From Apilactobacillus ozensis DSM 23829 = JCM 17196 (lineage in GTDB: Bacteria; Bacillota; Bacilli; Lactobacillales; Lactobacillaceae), in contig NZ_AYYQ01000035.1 in assembly GCF_001435995.1 (NCBI RefSeq), positions 184,572 to 248,571 of the forward strand: a stretch of 64,000 nt of DNA, read 5' to 3'. Positions 8,429 through 20,200 of this stretch are shown here, piece by piece. Within the stretch, counting starts at the first letter, position 1; every line of letters begins with the position of its first letter. Position numbers and translations under genes: made by a program. The notes below the pieces were generated by a model. It was not told where the DNA came from, searched no databases, and saw only the letters and a list, made by a program, of their open reading frames with translations.

Positions 8429-10249
8429 TTGGCTATGATACCAGAAACAGTCATCGAAAATGTTAGAAGCCAAACTAATGTTTTAGACGTAATTAGTGCA
8501 TTTGTGCATCTAAAGAAGTCTGGAAATAATTACTTTGGTTTATGTCCGTTTCAAGCTGAAAAAACACCTTCTTTTTCAGTATCGGAAGACAAACAAATTT
8601 TTCATTGCTTTAGTTGTGGACGTGGAGGAAACGTCTTTAAATTCTTAATGGATTTACAAGGGCTGTCATTTCCAGAGGCCGTGGTTAAAGTTGCAGAAAT
8701 GCAAGGTATAGAACTCTCTAAAGATTATTTAAGCAAAAATACTGGTCATGTAAATAATGGTAACCAAGAACTGATTAAGTTACATGAAGATGCTAGTAAA
8801 CTTTATCACCATATTTTGATGAATACTGAAATTGGTGAACCATCACTTAAATATCTTCAAGCAAGAGGCTTAACCAAAAGCACAATTGAGTATTATCAAT
8901 TAGGATTTGCGCCTAAAAATAAAATATTAGAAGAATTTTTTAAACAGAAAAACATTTCTACTGATTTACTGAGAAAGTCAGGCTTATTTGCTGAAAATGA
9001 TGCTGGAAACTTAAAAGATAGATTTTTTAATCGGATAATTTTTCCTATTAAGAATAATAATGGTTCTATTGTTGCTTTTTCTGGTAGAGTATTTGATGAA
9101 GATAATCAAGCCAAATATCTTAATAGTCCCGAAACTGATATTTTTAACAAACGTAAAGTCTTATTTAATTTTAGCAATGCTAAAGATGAAATTCGTAAGC
9201 AATATTCAGTTATTCTTTTTGAAGGGTTTATGGATGTTATTTCTGCTTTTCAATCCGGCGTTAAAAATGGGATAGCTTCAATGGGAACTAGTTTGACCAA
9301 TGATCAAGTTTATCAAATAAAAAGGCACACCAAACATTTATATATTTGTTATGATGGCGATGCTCCGGGGCAAAATGCGATTAATCGTGCCTTAAAATTA
9401 CTACAAAATAGTCAACTAAAATTAGGCGTTATTCAAATGCCTAAAGGAGTTGATCCAGATGAATATCGTAAACAATATGGTGAGCAAAGGTTCTTAGAGT
9501 ACATTAACTCAGCTAAGGAATCACCAGTTTCTTTTGAGATGCAATATCTTAAATTGAATCGTAATCTTAATAATGAGCAAGATTTGGCAGCGTATATAGA
9601 TGATACATTAAAAATTATTGCGACAATGTCTAAACCAATTGAACGTGAAATCTATTTAAATCAGCTGTCTGAGCAATTTGGGATTGATAAAAAAACTTTA
9701 GTTATTCAACTGAATAAAATAGATTCATTTAGTAACCAAAAAATTAATGTTGACAATTCAAACAATCAAAATATTTCTTCTATTACGACTACCACTAAAC
9801 ACCGTCAAATTAGTAAGGTCGAAAGTGCCGAACGGATGTTGCTATATCGGATGTTACATGATCATGATGTTTGGATAAAAATTATGGGAATTGACGGATT
9901 TAATTTTGTTCATGAACCGTATCAGATGCTATTTCTCTTAGCACAGGGCTATTTTACTGAACATGATGAATTCGAAATTTCAGCTTTTACAGATTTTATT
10001 AAAGAAGATAATTTGCAAAAACTAATGATTGATATTGAGGTTACTAACATTTTAGGCACAAGTAGTACAAAAGAGATTGATGATTATGTTAATATAATAA
10101 TGAACCAGGCACCGATAGATATTAAATTAAAGTCCAAAAAAGATGAATTTAAAGAAGCTACTAGATTAGGTGATATTGATCGTCAAACACAGTTAGCAAT
10201 TGAAATCATTGGATTAAAAAAGAAACAACAGTTGATTGACAAGGATTAA
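8429..10249 (+). CDS. dnaG: DNA primase
   Basis: A 606-residue replicative primase. The N-terminal CHC2 zinc region is followed by the Toprim core (VILFEGFMDVISAF with its catalytic Glu, and YICYDGDAPGQNA with the acidic cluster) and a divergent C-terminal helicase-binding region. The start is TTG 8429, nine bases after GGGAGG; an upstream in-frame GTG at 8393 lies within the palindrome and was rejected. The zinc motif reads CPFQ...FHCFSC, so the usual histidine ligand (CPFH) is glutamine at residue 42. It is followed by rpoD in the conserved macromolecular-synthesis order. Confidence 0.95.
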   Translation: MAMIPETVIENVRSQTNVLDVISAFVHLKKSGNNYFGLCPFQAEKTPSFSVSEDKQIFHCFSCGRGGNVFKFLMDLQGLSFPEAVVKVAEMQGIELSKDYLSKNTGHVNNGNQELIKLHEDASKLYHHILMNTEIGEPSLKYLQARGLTKSTIEYYQLGFAPKNKILEEFFKQKNISTDLLRKSGLFAENDAGNLKDRFFNRIIFPIKNNNGSIVAFSGRVFDEDNQAKYLNSPETDIFNKRKVLFNFSNAKDEIRKQYSVILFEGFMDVISAFQSGVKNGIASMGTSLTNDQVYQIKRHTKHLYICYDGDAPGQNAINRALKLLQNSQLKLGVIQMPKGVDPDEYRKQYGEQRFLEYINSAKESPVSFEMQYLKLNRNLNNEQDLAAYIDDTLKIIATMSKPIEREIYLNQLSEQFGIDKKTLVIQLNKIDSFSNQKINVDNSNNQNISSITTTTKHRQISKVESAERMLLYRMLHDHDVWIKIMGIDGFNFVHEPYQMLFLLAQGYFTEHDEFEISAFTDFIKEDNLQKLMIDIEVTNILGTSSTKEIDDYVNIIMNQAPIDIKLKSKKDEFKEATRLGDIDRQTQLAIEIIGLKKKQQLIDKD

Positions 10250-10264
10250 CAGGAGGCTCTTTGA

Positions 10265-11377
10265 ATGACTGACAAAAAATTAGAAAAAAAAGAATATAAA
10301 GATTCTTTAAATACTTTTATTAAAAAGTATAAAAAAGTAGGGCATGTAACTTATGACGTCATTGATAATGGAATTGCTTTACCATTTAAGTTGACTACTA
10401 ATCAAACTGATAAGCTATTAGAAAAAATTGAAGATTCTGGAATTAGTGTTGTAGATCAAAATGGTGATCCAGACCCACGTGCTTTGAAAGCTGCTAAAAA
10501 GGTAACTCAAAAGGAATTAAAGAACACGGCTTCAGCTCCATCTGGTGTCAAAATAAATGATCCAGTTAGAATGTACTTGAAAGAAATTGGACGAGTTTCC
10601 CTATTAACAGCTGACCAAGAAGTTAGTTTAGCTTTGAGAATTGAAGATGGTGATGAAGCAGCTAAGCAAGAATTGGCTGAAGCCAACTTAAGATTAGTTG
10701 TTTCCATTGCTAAACGTTATGTAGGTAGAGGAATGCAATTCTTAGATTTAATCCAAGAAGGTAACATGGGATTAATGAAGGCGGTTGAAAAGTTTGATTA
10801 CCGTAAGGGATTTAAATTTTCTACTTATGCAACTTGGTGGATTAGACAAGCTATTACGCGTGCTATTGCTGACCAAGCACGTACAATTAGGATTCCAGTG
10901 CACATGGTTGAAACGATTAACAAATTAATTCGAATTCAAAGACAATTACTTCAAGATTTAGGTCGTGAACCAACTCCTGATGAAATTGGTGCTGAAATGG
11001 ATATGCCAACTTCAAAAGTTCGTGGTATCTTGAAGATTTCTCAAGAACCAGTTTCATTGGAAACACCAATTGGTGAAGAAGATGATTCACATTTAGGTGA
11101 CTTTATCGAAGACCAAGATGCCACTAGTCCATCCGAACATGCTGCTTATGAACTTTTAAAAGAACAATTAGAAGGTGTATTAGATACACTAACTGATCGT
11201 GAAGAAAATGTGCTTAGACTTCGTTTCGGTTTGGACGATGGACGTACCAGAACACTTGAAGAAGTTGGTAAAGTGTTTGGTGTTACCCGTGAAAGAATTC
11301 GTCAAATTGAAGCTAAGGCCTTACGTAAGTTGCGCCATCCATCACGTAGTAAACAATTAAAAGACTTTCTTGAATAA
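10265..11377 (+). CDS. rpoD: RNA polymerase primary sigma factor (sigma-A/RpoD)
   Basis: A 370-residue sigma-70 group 1 factor. It has a short region 1.1-like N-terminus, region 1.2 ([12 protein letters not shown]), region 2 with the promoter -10 and melting helix ([21 protein letters not shown]), region 3, and the region 4 helix-turn-helix ([28 protein letters not shown]). The start follows AGGAGG. This housekeeping sigma factor should read the TTGACA/TATAAT-type promoters noted elsewhere in the window. Confidence 0.98.
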   Translation: MTDKKLEKKEYKDSLNTFIKKYKKVGHVTYDVIDNGIALPFKLTTNQTDKLLEKIEDSGISVVDQNGDPDPRALKAAKKVTQKELKNTASAPSGVKINDPVRMYLKEIGRVSLLTADQEVSLALRIEDGDEAAKQELAEANLRLVVSIAKRYVGRGMQFLDLIQEGNMGLMKAVEKFDYRKGFKFSTYATWWIRQAITRAIADQARTIRIPVHMVETINKLIRIQRQLLQDLGREPTPDEIGAEMDMPTSKVRGILKISQEPVSLETPIGEEDDSHLGDFIEDQDATSPSEHAAYELLKEQLEGVLDTLTDREENVLRLRFGLDDGRTRTLEEVGKVFGVTRERIRQIEAKALRKLRHPSRSKQLKDFLE

Positions 11378-11390
11378 AATGAGATGTTTA

Positions 11391-11424
11391 AAAAGCAGAT
11401 GCATGTATGCATCTGCTTTTTATT
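11391..11424 (+). terminator. Terminator of the dnaG-rpoD operon
   Basis: A perfect 14-bp stem, AAAAGCAGATGCAT paired with ATGCATCTGCTTTT around a 2-base centre, followed by a T-rich tract. Confidence 0.92.
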
Positions 11425-11471
11425 TAAGATATAATAAATTTAATAAATTTTTTAACAAAAGGAGCTTAATG

Positions 11472-12173
11472 ATGGACTCTAATCATTTATCAGATCGTTT
11501 AAAAAAAGTTGCCAGTTATGTTCCACTAAATAGTAGAATGGCTGACATAGGTTCTGACCATGCTTATTTACCAGTATATTTAGCTAAAAATAACAAAATT
11601 TCCTTTGCAGTGGCAGGTGAAGTTGCTAAGGGACCTTTAGAAAATGCTGAGCATGAAATTAACTTAGAAAAATTTGATGATATCATACTACCACGTTTAG
11701 CTGATGGTTTAGACGCAATTAAACTATCAGATAATATTGACTGCATAACGATTGCTGGAATGGGTGGTACTTTAATTCGTGATATTTTAAAACGTGGTCA
11801 AAATAAATTAAGTGGTAAGGAAAAATTAGTTTTACAGCCAAACGTTGGCGAATTTATACTTAGACTATGGTTAATGAACAATGAATATAAAATAACTAAT
11901 GAAGACATTATTCGTGAAGATGGCCATACTTATGAAATAATAGTGGCTGAAAAAGTAAATGAGACAATTCATTATAGTGATGATGAATTGCAATTTGGAC
12001 CCTTTTTAATTAAAGAACAATCACAAGTTTTTATTGATAAGTGGTGTAATGAAAAGATAAGAATGCGTGAAGTCATTAATCAAATGAATCAAGCTAAAAA
12101 GCATAGGCCTATTGACCGAATTAATGCAATTGAAGATAAAATTTCTAAGATAGATGAGGTGTTGAATAAATGA
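11472..12173 (+). CDS. trmK: tRNA (adenine(22)-N1)-methyltransferase
   Basis: A 233-residue SAM-dependent methyltransferase that makes m1A22 in tRNA. It begins MDSNHLSDRLKKVASYVP, then MADIGSDHAYLPVYL, the SAM-binding motif I of this family; a second block is CITIAGMGGTLIRDIL. ATG 11472 is 7 bases after AAAAGGAG; ATG 11469 immediately before it is the alternative. The C-terminal part is a coiled helical tail. It overlaps the next gene by four bases (ATGA), as in other Firmicutes. Confidence 0.93.
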   Translation: MDSNHLSDRLKKVASYVPLNSRMADIGSDHAYLPVYLAKNNKISFAVAGEVAKGPLENAEHEINLEKFDDIILPRLADGLDAIKLSDNIDCITIAGMGGTLIRDILKRGQNKLSGKEKLVLQPNVGEFILRLWLMNNEYKITNEDIIREDGHTYEIIVAEKVNETIHYSDDELQFGPFLIKEQSQVFIDKWCNEKIRMREVINQMNQAKKHRPIDRINAIEDKISKIDEVLNK

Positions 12174-12973
12174 AAGGAATTGATTTAGTAAGTCGATTTG
12201 AACAGTTTGCACCGAAAGATATAGCGGTTAAAGGAGATCCGGTTGGATTACAGATTGGTTCTTTAGATGCTGAAGTGCATAAAGTGGTGACGACTTTAGA
12301 TGTTAGGCCGGAAGTTGTAGATGAAGCAATTGACCATAACGTTGATTTCATATTTGCCCATCATCCAGTTATGTTTCGACCAGCTAAAAATTTGGATTTA
12401 TCAGTTCCACAAAATATGATGTATGCTAAATTAATTAAACATAATATAACTGTTTATGCAGCACACACTAACTTAGATAATGCTTTTGATGGAATGAATG
12501 ATTGGTTGGCTGAAGCCTTGCAATTACAAAATACTGAAGGCTTATCTTTCATGTTAAATAAACATGATAAAGATTTTTATATGGGAAGAATTGGAGAACT
12601 AGTTGCTGAAATGCCTTTAAATGAGTTCGCTAATTTATGTAAACAGATTTTTAATGTTAAGGGCCTCAGACTTATTAGTAATAATCCTCAAAAAATAGTT
12701 AAAAGAGTTGCCATATTAGGTGGCGATGGCGGTAAATTTTATCATGATGCAATCAAAAAACATGCTGATGTGTATATAACTGGGGATGTATATTATCATA
12801 CTGGACATGACATGTTAGCTGATGGAATTTCAGTAATTGACCCCGGTCATCATATTGAAAGCATTTGTAAGCAAAAGCTACTAAAAATATTTTCTAATTG
12901 GAATCATCAATATGAATGGAATATTGAAGTTATAGCTTCCAAGATTAATACTGATCCATTTACTTTTATTTAA
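12170..12973 (+). CDS. Nif3-like dinuclear metal centre hexameric protein
   Basis: A 267-residue Nif3/YqfO-family protein with clear metal-ligand blocks: FAHHPVMF, AAHTNLDNA and DPGHHIE. GGDGGKFYHDAIKKHADVYITGD is the conserved C-terminal segment. Function is uncertain; links to GTP cyclohydrolase-like folds have been proposed for the family. The Bacillus homologue carries a PII-like insert between the halves and is about 370 residues; this one lacks it. It is translationally coupled to trmK. Confidence 0.92.
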   Translation: MKGIDLVSRFEQFAPKDIAVKGDPVGLQIGSLDAEVHKVVTTLDVRPEVVDEAIDHNVDFIFAHHPVMFRPAKNLDLSVPQNMMYAKLIKHNITVYAAHTNLDNAFDGMNDWLAEALQLQNTEGLSFMLNKHDKDFYMGRIGELVAEMPLNEFANLCKQIFNVKGLRLISNNPQKIVKRVAILGGDGGKFYHDAIKKHADVYITGDVYYHTGHDMLADGISVIDPGHHIESICKQKLLKIFSNWNHQYEWNIEVIASKINTDPFTFI

Positions 12974-12992
12974 GGTTAAGGAGTGATTTAAT

Positions 12993-14228
12993 ATGAACAA
13001 ATACGATGGTATGTTAGATCGATTTTTAAAGTATGTAAAAATAAATACGCAATCTGATGAAGACAGTACAAGAATTCCTTCAACCAACTGTCAAGTTGAT
13101 TTTATTAATAGTTTAAAACAAGAATTATTGTCGATGGGCTTAAAAAACGTTAGGGTTAATTCACAAAGTGGTTATTTATTTGCTGATTTAACATCTAATA
13201 CTAGCCAAAGTTTACCTAGCATTGGATTCTTAGCACATGTCGATACAGCAGACTTTAATTCTGAGAACATTAATCCGCAAGTCATAAAAAATTATGACGG
13301 TGGAGTTGTTAATTTAGGTGATAGCAAATTTAAACTCGATCCTAAAGTGTTTAGTAGTTTAAATAAGTATGTAGGTCAAACTTTAGTTACTACTGATGGT
13401 AATACGTTATTAGGTGCTGATGATAAATCTGGGGTTACTGAAATTATTACTGCCATGCAATATTTGATTGGTCATCCAGAAATTAAACACGGTAACATTA
13501 GTGTGGGATTTGGCCCTGATGAAGAAATAGGGACAGGTGCAGATAATTTTGATGTAAAAGATTTCAATGTTGATATGGCTTATACGGTAGATGGTGGGCC
13601 TTTAGGTGATTTACAATACGAAACTTTTAATGCTGCAAGTGCAAAATTGAAGATATCTGGGACTGATGTACACCCAGCCGAAGCAAAGGGCATTATGGTT
13701 AATGCATTGCAAATCGGTATTGATTTCAATAATTTATTGCCAGAACATGATCGTCCTGAAAATACTGAAGGTCGCGAAGGATTCTTCTTTTTAACGGATA
13801 TGAGTGGAACTCCAGATCAAGCGACTTTAAATTATATAATCAGAGACCATGATCAAGAAAAATTTAAAAATCGTAAAAAATTATTTAAAGACATTGTTAA
13901 TAAACTTAATGCTAAATATGGTGACGGAAGAGTTAATTTGGTACTTAAGGATCAATATTACAATATGGCTGAAATTATCAAAAAAGATATGACAGTTGTA
14001 GATTTAGCTAAACAAGCGATGCTTAATTTAGATATAACCCCTAATATTTTTCCAGTACGTGGGGGTACGGATGGTTCTAAAATCTCTTTTATGGGCATTA
14101 CGACACCTAATTTGTTTGCTGGTGGTGAAAATATGCATGGACGTTTTGAATATGTATCGTTACAAACAATGGAAAAAGCGGTTGATTTAATTATTGAAAT
14201 TGCTAATTTAAATACTAAAAATATTTAG
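12993..14228 (+). CDS. pepT: Peptidase T (tripeptidase, M20B)
   Basis: A 411-residue dinuclear zinc aminotripeptidase. The metal ligands are visible: [19 protein letters not shown], the catalytic [11 protein letters not shown] and [29 protein letters not shown] near the C-terminus supplies the last ligand. It releases N-terminal residues from tripeptides, the final step of peptide use in lactic acid bacteria. Its stop codon (14226-14228) touches the CtsR operator of clpB. Confidence 0.96.
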   Translation: MNKYDGMLDRFLKYVKINTQSDEDSTRIPSTNCQVDFINSLKQELLSMGLKNVRVNSQSGYLFADLTSNTSQSLPSIGFLAHVDTADFNSENINPQVIKNYDGGVVNLGDSKFKLDPKVFSSLNKYVGQTLVTTDGNTLLGADDKSGVTEIITAMQYLIGHPEIKHGNISVGFGPDEEIGTGADNFDVKDFNVDMAYTVDGGPLGDLQYETFNAASAKLKISGTDVHPAEAKGIMVNALQIGIDFNNLLPEHDRPENTEGREGFFFLTDMSGTPDQATLNYIIRDHDQEKFKNRKKLFKDIVNKLNAKYGDGRVNLVLKDQYYNMAEIIKKDMTVVDLAKQAMLNLDITPNIFPVRGGTDGSKISFMGITTPNLFAGGENMHGRFEYVSLQTMEKAVDLIIEIANLNTKNI

Positions 14229-14244
14229 GTCAAAAAAGGTCAAA
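14228..14244. promoter_or_regulatory. CtsR operator upstream of clpB
   Basis: GGTCAAA-AAA-GGTCAAA is an exact fit to the CtsR heptad direct repeat (A/G)GTCAAANAN(A/G)GTCAAA. CtsR represses clp genes until heat or protein stress. A possible -10 (TAAAAT, 14272-14277) lies 27 bases downstream, so bound CtsR would cover the -35 area or sit just upstream of it. Confidence 0.9.
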
Positions 14245-14285
14245 ATATTTTTAACTTATAAATACTTTTGATAAAATACTTATAG

Positions 14286-14300
14286 GTCATAAATTATGAC
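14286..14300. other. Small palindrome in the clpB leader
   Basis: GTCATAA-A-TTATGAC is a perfect 15-base palindrome located just after the presumed clpB transcription start. It could be a second regulator site or a short 5' hairpin; nothing else identifies it. Confidence 0.4.
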
Positions 14301-14338
14301 TGACTAAGTATTTTTTATTTTAAAGTGGGTGAAAATAT

Positions 14339-16921
14339 ATGAATCCAGATAATTTTACAGAATCAGTTAATCAAGCATTAGCTGAAGCACAAAAAGTTGC
14401 TAGTAATCGAAGACATCAAGATATAAGTATTGCACATTTATTTAAATTTTTAATTCAACCTGGCGAATTAGCTCGACAAATTTTTTCTGAAGCTAAGCTA
14501 GACATCGATAATTTAGAAACAGAAATAGATAGTGAAATTGATTCAATTTCAGTTGTAGAAGGTTCAAACGTTAGTTATGGTCAATCATTATCATCTAATA
14601 TGTTAGCTTTGCTACAGAATGCAGATAAAGAAAAAACTGCTTTAGGTGATGAATATATTGCAATTGACACTTTAGTAATTGCTTTAATGGATTTAAGTGG
14701 TTGTAAACTAACCGACTATTTAAAAAACAACAACGTAGATAGAGATACTATCATTAAAATCGTTAAAAACATTCGTGGAGGCGAAAAAGTGACTTCTAAG
14801 AATCAAGAAGAGACTTTTCAAGCGTTAGAAAAGTATGGAACTGACTTAGTTAAAGAAGCTAGGGCAGGTAAATTAGGTCCTATTATTGGTAGGGATGAAG
14901 AAATTTTAGACGTAGTACGTATTTTATCTAGAATGACTAAAAACAATCCAATTCTATTAGGAGACCCCGGAGTAGGTAAAACTGCTATTGTAGAAGGGTT
15001 AGCTAAACGAATTGCTGTTAATGATGTTCCAGATAATTTACGTGATAAATCGTTATTTGAACTTGATATGAGTTCACTAATTGCGGGTGCTAAGTACAGA
15101 GGTCAATTTGAAGAACGTTTAAAGGCCGTCCTTAAAGCAGTTAAAAAGTCTGAAGGCAAGATTATTATGTTTATTGATGAAATTCATAATATTGTAGGTG
15201 CTGGTAAGACTGAAGGAAGTATGGATGCTGGTAACATACTAAAGCCAATGCTTGCACGTGGTGAATTACATTTGATTGGTGCTACTACTGTTGACGAGTA
15301 TCGTAAATACATGGAAAAAGATAAAGCGCTAGAACGTCGTTTCCAACGAGTAATGGTAAAAGAACCATCTGTAGATGACACTATTACTATTTTACGTGGG
15401 ATTAAAGAACGTCTAGAAATTCATCATGGAGTTAGAATTCATGATAATGCTTTGGTTTCCGCTGCTAAATTATCTGATCGTTATATCACTGATCGTTATT
15501 TACCTGATAAAGCTATTGATTTAGTAGATGAAGCTTCTTCCACAATTCGTGTAGAAATGAATTCTAGTCCAACCGAATTAGATCAAGCTAACCGACAATT
15601 GATTCGTCAAGAAGTAGAACAAGCAGCTTTAAAAAATGAAACTGACGATGCTTCCAAAAAGCGTTTAGCTAAATTGACCCCTGAACTAGCTGAAACTAAA
15701 GAAAAAGTAAATAATTTAAATGCTCGTTGGCAACGTGAAAAAGATGCCATTAAAAAATTAGGCGATAAAAAACGTGAATTAGATAAGGCTAAAAATGATT
15801 TACAACAAGCTGAAAGTAATTATGACTTAAATCAAGCGGCTATTTTGAAACATGGTACGATTCCAGAATTAGAAAGCGAACTAGCTGATATGGAAAAACA
15901 AGATCATTCGAATGATTGGTTAGTCAGTGAATCAGTTACGCAAAATGAAATTGCAAATGTATTAAGTCGAGAAACTGGGATTCCAGTCCAACGCTTAATG
16001 CAAGGCGAACGTGCTAAATTATTAAGCCTTGATAAAAATCTTCATAAACGAGTAGTAGGACAAGATGAGGCTGTAGAAGCAGTGTCTGATGCTGTTTTAA
16101 GGTCTCGGGCCGGTCTACAAGATCCAAGTAAACCATTAGGTTCTTTCTTATTCTTAGGACCTACCGGAGTTGGTAAAACGGAATTAGCTAAAGCATTAGC
16201 ACAGAATCTATTTGATTCAGAAGACCATATGGTTCGTATCGATATGTCTGAATATATGGAAAAGGAATCAGTATCAAGATTAGTAGGTGCAGCGCCTGGG
16301 TATGTAGGGTATGAAGAAGGTGGCCAATTAACCGAAGCAGTTCGACGTGATCCATACACAATTGTATTATTTGATGAAATTGAAAAAGCACATCCAGATG
16401 TCTTTAATATTTTATTGCAAGTATTAGATGATGGTCGCTTAACCGACGGACAAGGACGTACGATTGATTTTAAGAATACGATTTTAATTATGACATCTAA
16501 TCTAGGTTCTGATATATTGCTTAGTGGAACGGATAAAGATGGTAATATTAGTGATGATGCTAAAAAATCAGTCGATGCGTTATTAAAGATTAAATTTAAG
16601 CCTGAATTTTTAAATCGAATTGATGATGTCATAACATTTAAGCCATTGTCATTAGGCGATGTAAAATTGATTGTTAAAAAAGTCATTAATAAGTTGTCCA
16701 AACGTACCATTGAACAATCAATTAAGATAAATATTAACGATGATGCTATTAACTGGATTGCTCAAAAAGGTTATCAACCACAATATGGAGCAAGACCTTT
16801 ACAAAGATTTATAACTCGTTATGTGGAAACACCACTTGCTAAGTTAATAATTGCTGGTAAAGTAAAACCAAATTCTGAAGTACAAATTAGCTTAAAAGAT
16901 GATAAGCTAGTATTTGAATAG
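14339..16921 (+). CDS. clpB: ATP-dependent chaperone ClpB (disaggregase)
   Basis: An 860-residue Hsp100 protein. Domains in order: Clp N domain (about 1-145), NBD1 with Walker A GDPGVGKT and the [21 protein letters not shown] pore block, a long coiled-coil middle domain (about 400-520) that marks ClpB rather than ClpA/C, and NBD2 with GPTGVGKT and [19 protein letters not shown]. With DnaK it resolubilises aggregates. The start lies after GTGGGTG. The CtsR operator upstream argues for heat-stress induction. Confidence 0.97.
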   Translation: MNPDNFTESVNQALAEAQKVASNRRHQDISIAHLFKFLIQPGELARQIFSEAKLDIDNLETEIDSEIDSISVVEGSNVSYGQSLSSNMLALLQNADKEKTALGDEYIAIDTLVIALMDLSGCKLTDYLKNNNVDRDTIIKIVKNIRGGEKVTSKNQEETFQALEKYGTDLVKEARAGKLGPIIGRDEEILDVVRILSRMTKNNPILLGDPGVGKTAIVEGLAKRIAVNDVPDNLRDKSLFELDMSSLIAGAKYRGQFEERLKAVLKAVKKSEGKIIMFIDEIHNIVGAGKTEGSMDAGNILKPMLARGELHLIGATTVDEYRKYMEKDKALERRFQRVMVKEPSVDDTITILRGIKERLEIHHGVRIHDNALVSAAKLSDRYITDRYLPDKAIDLVDEASSTIRVEMNSSPTELDQANRQLIRQEVEQAALKNETDDASKKRLAKLTPELAETKEKVNNLNARWQREKDAIKKLGDKKRELDKAKNDLQQAESNYDLNQAAILKHGTIPELESELADMEKQDHSNDWLVSESVTQNEIANVLSRETGIPVQRLMQGERAKLLSLDKNLHKRVVGQDEAVEAVSDAVLRSRAGLQDPSKPLGSFLFLGPTGVGKTELAKALAQNLFDSEDHMVRIDMSEYMEKESVSRLVGAAPGYVGYEEGGQLTEAVRRDPYTIVLFDEIEKAHPDVFNILLQVLDDGRLTDGQGRTIDFKNTILIMTSNLGSDILLSGTDKDGNISDDAKKSVDALLKIKFKPEFLNRIDDVITFKPLSLGDVKLIVKKVINKLSKRTIEQSIKININDDAINWIAQKGYQPQYGARPLQRFITRYVETPLAKLIIAGKVKPNSEVQISLKDDKLVFE

Positions 16922-16933
16922 TAAATGCAAAAT

Positions 16934-16975
16934 AAAAAAGGCTTGGACTTTTACAGTTCAAACCTTTTATTTTTC
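16934..16975. terminator. Bidirectional terminator between clpB and the DUF2929 gene
   Basis: The stem AAAAAAGGCTTGGACT pairs with AGTTCAAACCTTTT, allowing one mismatch and G-U pairs. T-rich tracts occur on both strands, which fits the convergent arrangement. Confidence 0.8.
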
Positions 16976-17161
16976 AATCGCTTTTTTATCCATCATCAAG
17001 TTGATACCATTTACTAAGATGACAGCAGTTATTACAGAAACAATTGCAATTTCTGTTGTTGAGTATGGTAGAGAGGTTAAATCGCTTGAAATGTATCCAA
17101 TAACTTCACCAAATACTGCTGACCAGAAAATGATTGTTAAATTTGCAGAAATAAAACGCAT
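16967..17161 (-). CDS. DUF2929 family small membrane protein (YjzD-like)
   Basis: A 64-residue protein, MRFISANLTIIFWSAVFGEVIGYIS..., with two hydrophobic helices (about 5-25 and 38-58) separated by a short polar loop, matching the DUF2929/YjzD layout in Firmicutes. Function is unknown. The start ATG at 17159-17161 lies 4 bases after GAGGTGG; a longer frame to 17182 would run through that site. It is one of only two minus-strand genes left of the dif site that are embedded among plus-strand genes (the other is plsY). Confidence 0.8.
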   Translation of the reverse strand: MRFISANLTIIFWSAVFGEVIGYISSDLTSLPYSTTEIAIVSVITAVILVNGINLMMDKKAIEK

Positions 17162-17285
17162 TACATCCACCTCACATTTCAATAAGATTTTAGCATAAAA
17201 TCACGCAAAAATTCAAACTAACTATTCGTATCATAAAAATTTAAATAATTTTGTTATAATTTATTTAGCTAGAAAGGATGATTTT

Positions 17286-20200
17286 ATGAATTATACCCCA
17301 TTACAGGTTATCAGCTCTTATAGTTTACTACAAAGCAATATATCCATAAAAGATTTAGTTTTAGAAGCTAAAAGTAGAGGCTATGATAGCTTAACTTTAA
17401 CTGACAGAAATGTCATGTATGGTGCTATAGAATTTTATGATGAATGTTTAAAAAATGACATTAAACCGATTGTTGGACTAACAATAGAACTATCAGGGAC
17501 TGAAATATTAGATCAATCATTCGAATTAGTTTTGCTAGCTAAGAATTTTAATGGGTATAAAAATTTAATGAAAATATCAACCTTAAAAATGACCGAAAAA
17601 CGTGATAATGTTGGTCATGAATTAACGCTAAGTGATATAACACCATATTTGAATCATTTATTTGTGATTATACCTAAAAATTCAGAAGTTTTCTCTTTAC
17701 TGATGCGGGGCCAAAATGATTTAGCAATTAATTATGTAAAAAGCATACAAAATAACGTAGACGAAAAGTCACTTTATTTTGGTGTTGATATTAATACGTC
17801 AGATAATTTAATTCAAATTATTAATAACCTTTCTAAAAAATATGGAACTTCTATGGTTGCTTTATCGACTGTAAAGTACTTGAATGCTAATGATTATTTT
17901 GCAGTATCAATCTTGAATTATATAGCTAATGGTCAAAAAATTACTGATCCAGTAGAAAATAGTCATATTCTAGGTAGCGAGTGGTTACGCGGTTGTAAAG
18001 AGATGTGTAAATTTTTTACTGATAAGAAACTTACCACTGCTTTGACGTCTAATCATTATATTAGTAGTCATTGCAATCTAAAAATTATGAAGCAAAAACC
18101 ACAATTGCCTAATTTCAAAAATGATTTTAACCTATCTTCATTCGATTTTTTAAAAAAACTATGTAAGCAAGGACTTAAGGAACGACTTTCTAATAACGAA
18201 ATTATTAAAGCTAATATCAATAAGTACGTGGATCGAATGAAAAAAGAGCTAGCGGTTATTAACCGAATGGGGTTTAACGATTATTTCTTAATTGTCTGGG
18301 ATGTAATTAACTATTCACATCACCATAATATTATGACTGGTCCAGGAAGGGGTTCAGCTGCTGGCTCATTAGTAGCCTATGTCTTAAAAATTACTGATGT
18401 TGATCCTATTAAATATGGATTGCTTTTTGAACGATTTTTGAATGAGGAACGAGCACAGATGCCAGATATTGACTTAGACATTCCAGATGATAAACGTAGT
18501 GAAATTTTAAATTATGTTCATAGTAAGTATGGTGATAATTATGTAGCACAAATTGTAACTTTTGGGACTTTATCGGCTAAGCAAGTAATTAGGGATGTAG
18601 GTAGAGTTTTTGGACTTAATAATTTACAAATGAGTAAATGGAGTAATGCAATTCCTACCCAATTAAATATTAAATTACTAGATGCTGTAAAACAGTCGCA
18701 TAAGTTAAAAAGTTTAATTGACGAAAATAAATTAAATCAGCTTATTTTTGCAACGGCTTTAAAGTTAGAGGGAATTCCTAGACACTATTCTACTCACGCT
18801 GCTGGAGTTATCATTAGTGCTAATGAATTAATTAATAATTCACCGGTTCAACTTGGTAACGAAGGCTTATTAATGACCCAATATTCTAAAAATTATGTGG
18901 AACAAGTTGGCTTATTAAAAATGGATTTTCTAGGTTTAAGAAATCTTTCACTGATTGCTAATATTGTTGACGATATTTATCAAAATACAGGTAGTTTATT
19001 AAAAATTAGTCAAATTGATTTAAATGATGAATCCACTCTACGATACTTTCAAAATGGCTACACTAATGGGGTTTTTCAGTTTGAATCGAGTGGAATTAAA
19101 AATGTTTTAAGAAGCTTAAAACCTACTAATTTTGAGCTAGTAGCAGCGGTGGACGCACTATATCGCCCCGGGCCTATGCAAAACATTGACAATTTTATCA
19201 AACGTAAGAATGATAACCATCAAATTAATTATGCAGACGAGCGTCTTAAAAATGTATTACAACCAACTTTTGGCATTATTGTTTATCAAGAACAAGTTAT
19301 GCAACTAGCTTCTATTATGGCTGGATTTACTTTAGGTGAGGCCGATATATTAAGAAGAGCCATGAGTAAGAAGAAACAAGAAGTAATGGATAACATGCGT
19401 GACAAATTTATTGCTGGTGCAATTAGTAATGGCTTTCCGAAATCAGTTGCAGAACGAACATTTGCTTACATTGATCAATTTGCTAGTTATGGTTTTAATA
19501 AGTCACATGCATATGCATATAGTAAAATGGCTTTTCAGCTAGCTTATTTAAAAGTTCATTATCCACTTGAATTTTATAAAAATATTTTTAATTCAGTTTT
19601 AAATAATGCAGATAAAACTAAAACTTATTTTAACGAAGTCAAACTAAGAAATATTAAATTATTTGGACCTAATATTAACCTGAGTGAAAGTATTTTTAGT
19701 ATTAAACATAATGCAATTATATTTGGACTTAGAGCAATTAAAGGCTTAAGAACTGATTTTATTCGTTTTATATTGGATGAAAGAAAGAATGGCAAATTTA
19801 CTAATTTAGAAAACTTCATTAGAAGAATTGATTCTAAGTTTCGTAAAGCTGAACTTTTAAATTTATTAGTATATTCAGGTGCATTAGATATTTTTGGATA
19901 CAATCGAGCAGAATTACTTAACTCGATTCCTGAATTCATTAGTTCTATCAACTTGTCTGGAAACTCCATGGATTTATTTAATGATTTAAAGCCTAAAATA
20001 CAGCACTTTAAAGATATTCCACTCAAAGAAAAGTTAGGTAAAGAAAGGGAATGCCTAGGAATATATCTCTCTGGGCATCCAGTTGAACAATATTTATACT
20101 TGCAAAAACAATTTAAATTAACGTTTAGTGACGAGTTTAATCTTAATGCTGATTATGTAAATACACTATTTTTTATTAGTAGTATTAAAAATATACGAAC

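Noticed and set aside
16042..16710. 222-codon open frame on the minus strand
   Set aside because: Lies antisense within the conserved NBD2 of clpB, has Ser/Pro/Asn-rich shadow composition and no ribosome-binding site.
16914..17198. 94-codon plus-strand open frame after clpB
   Set aside because: Runs through the bidirectional terminator and antisense to the DUF2929 gene, which has a good ribosome-binding site and a recognisable protein.
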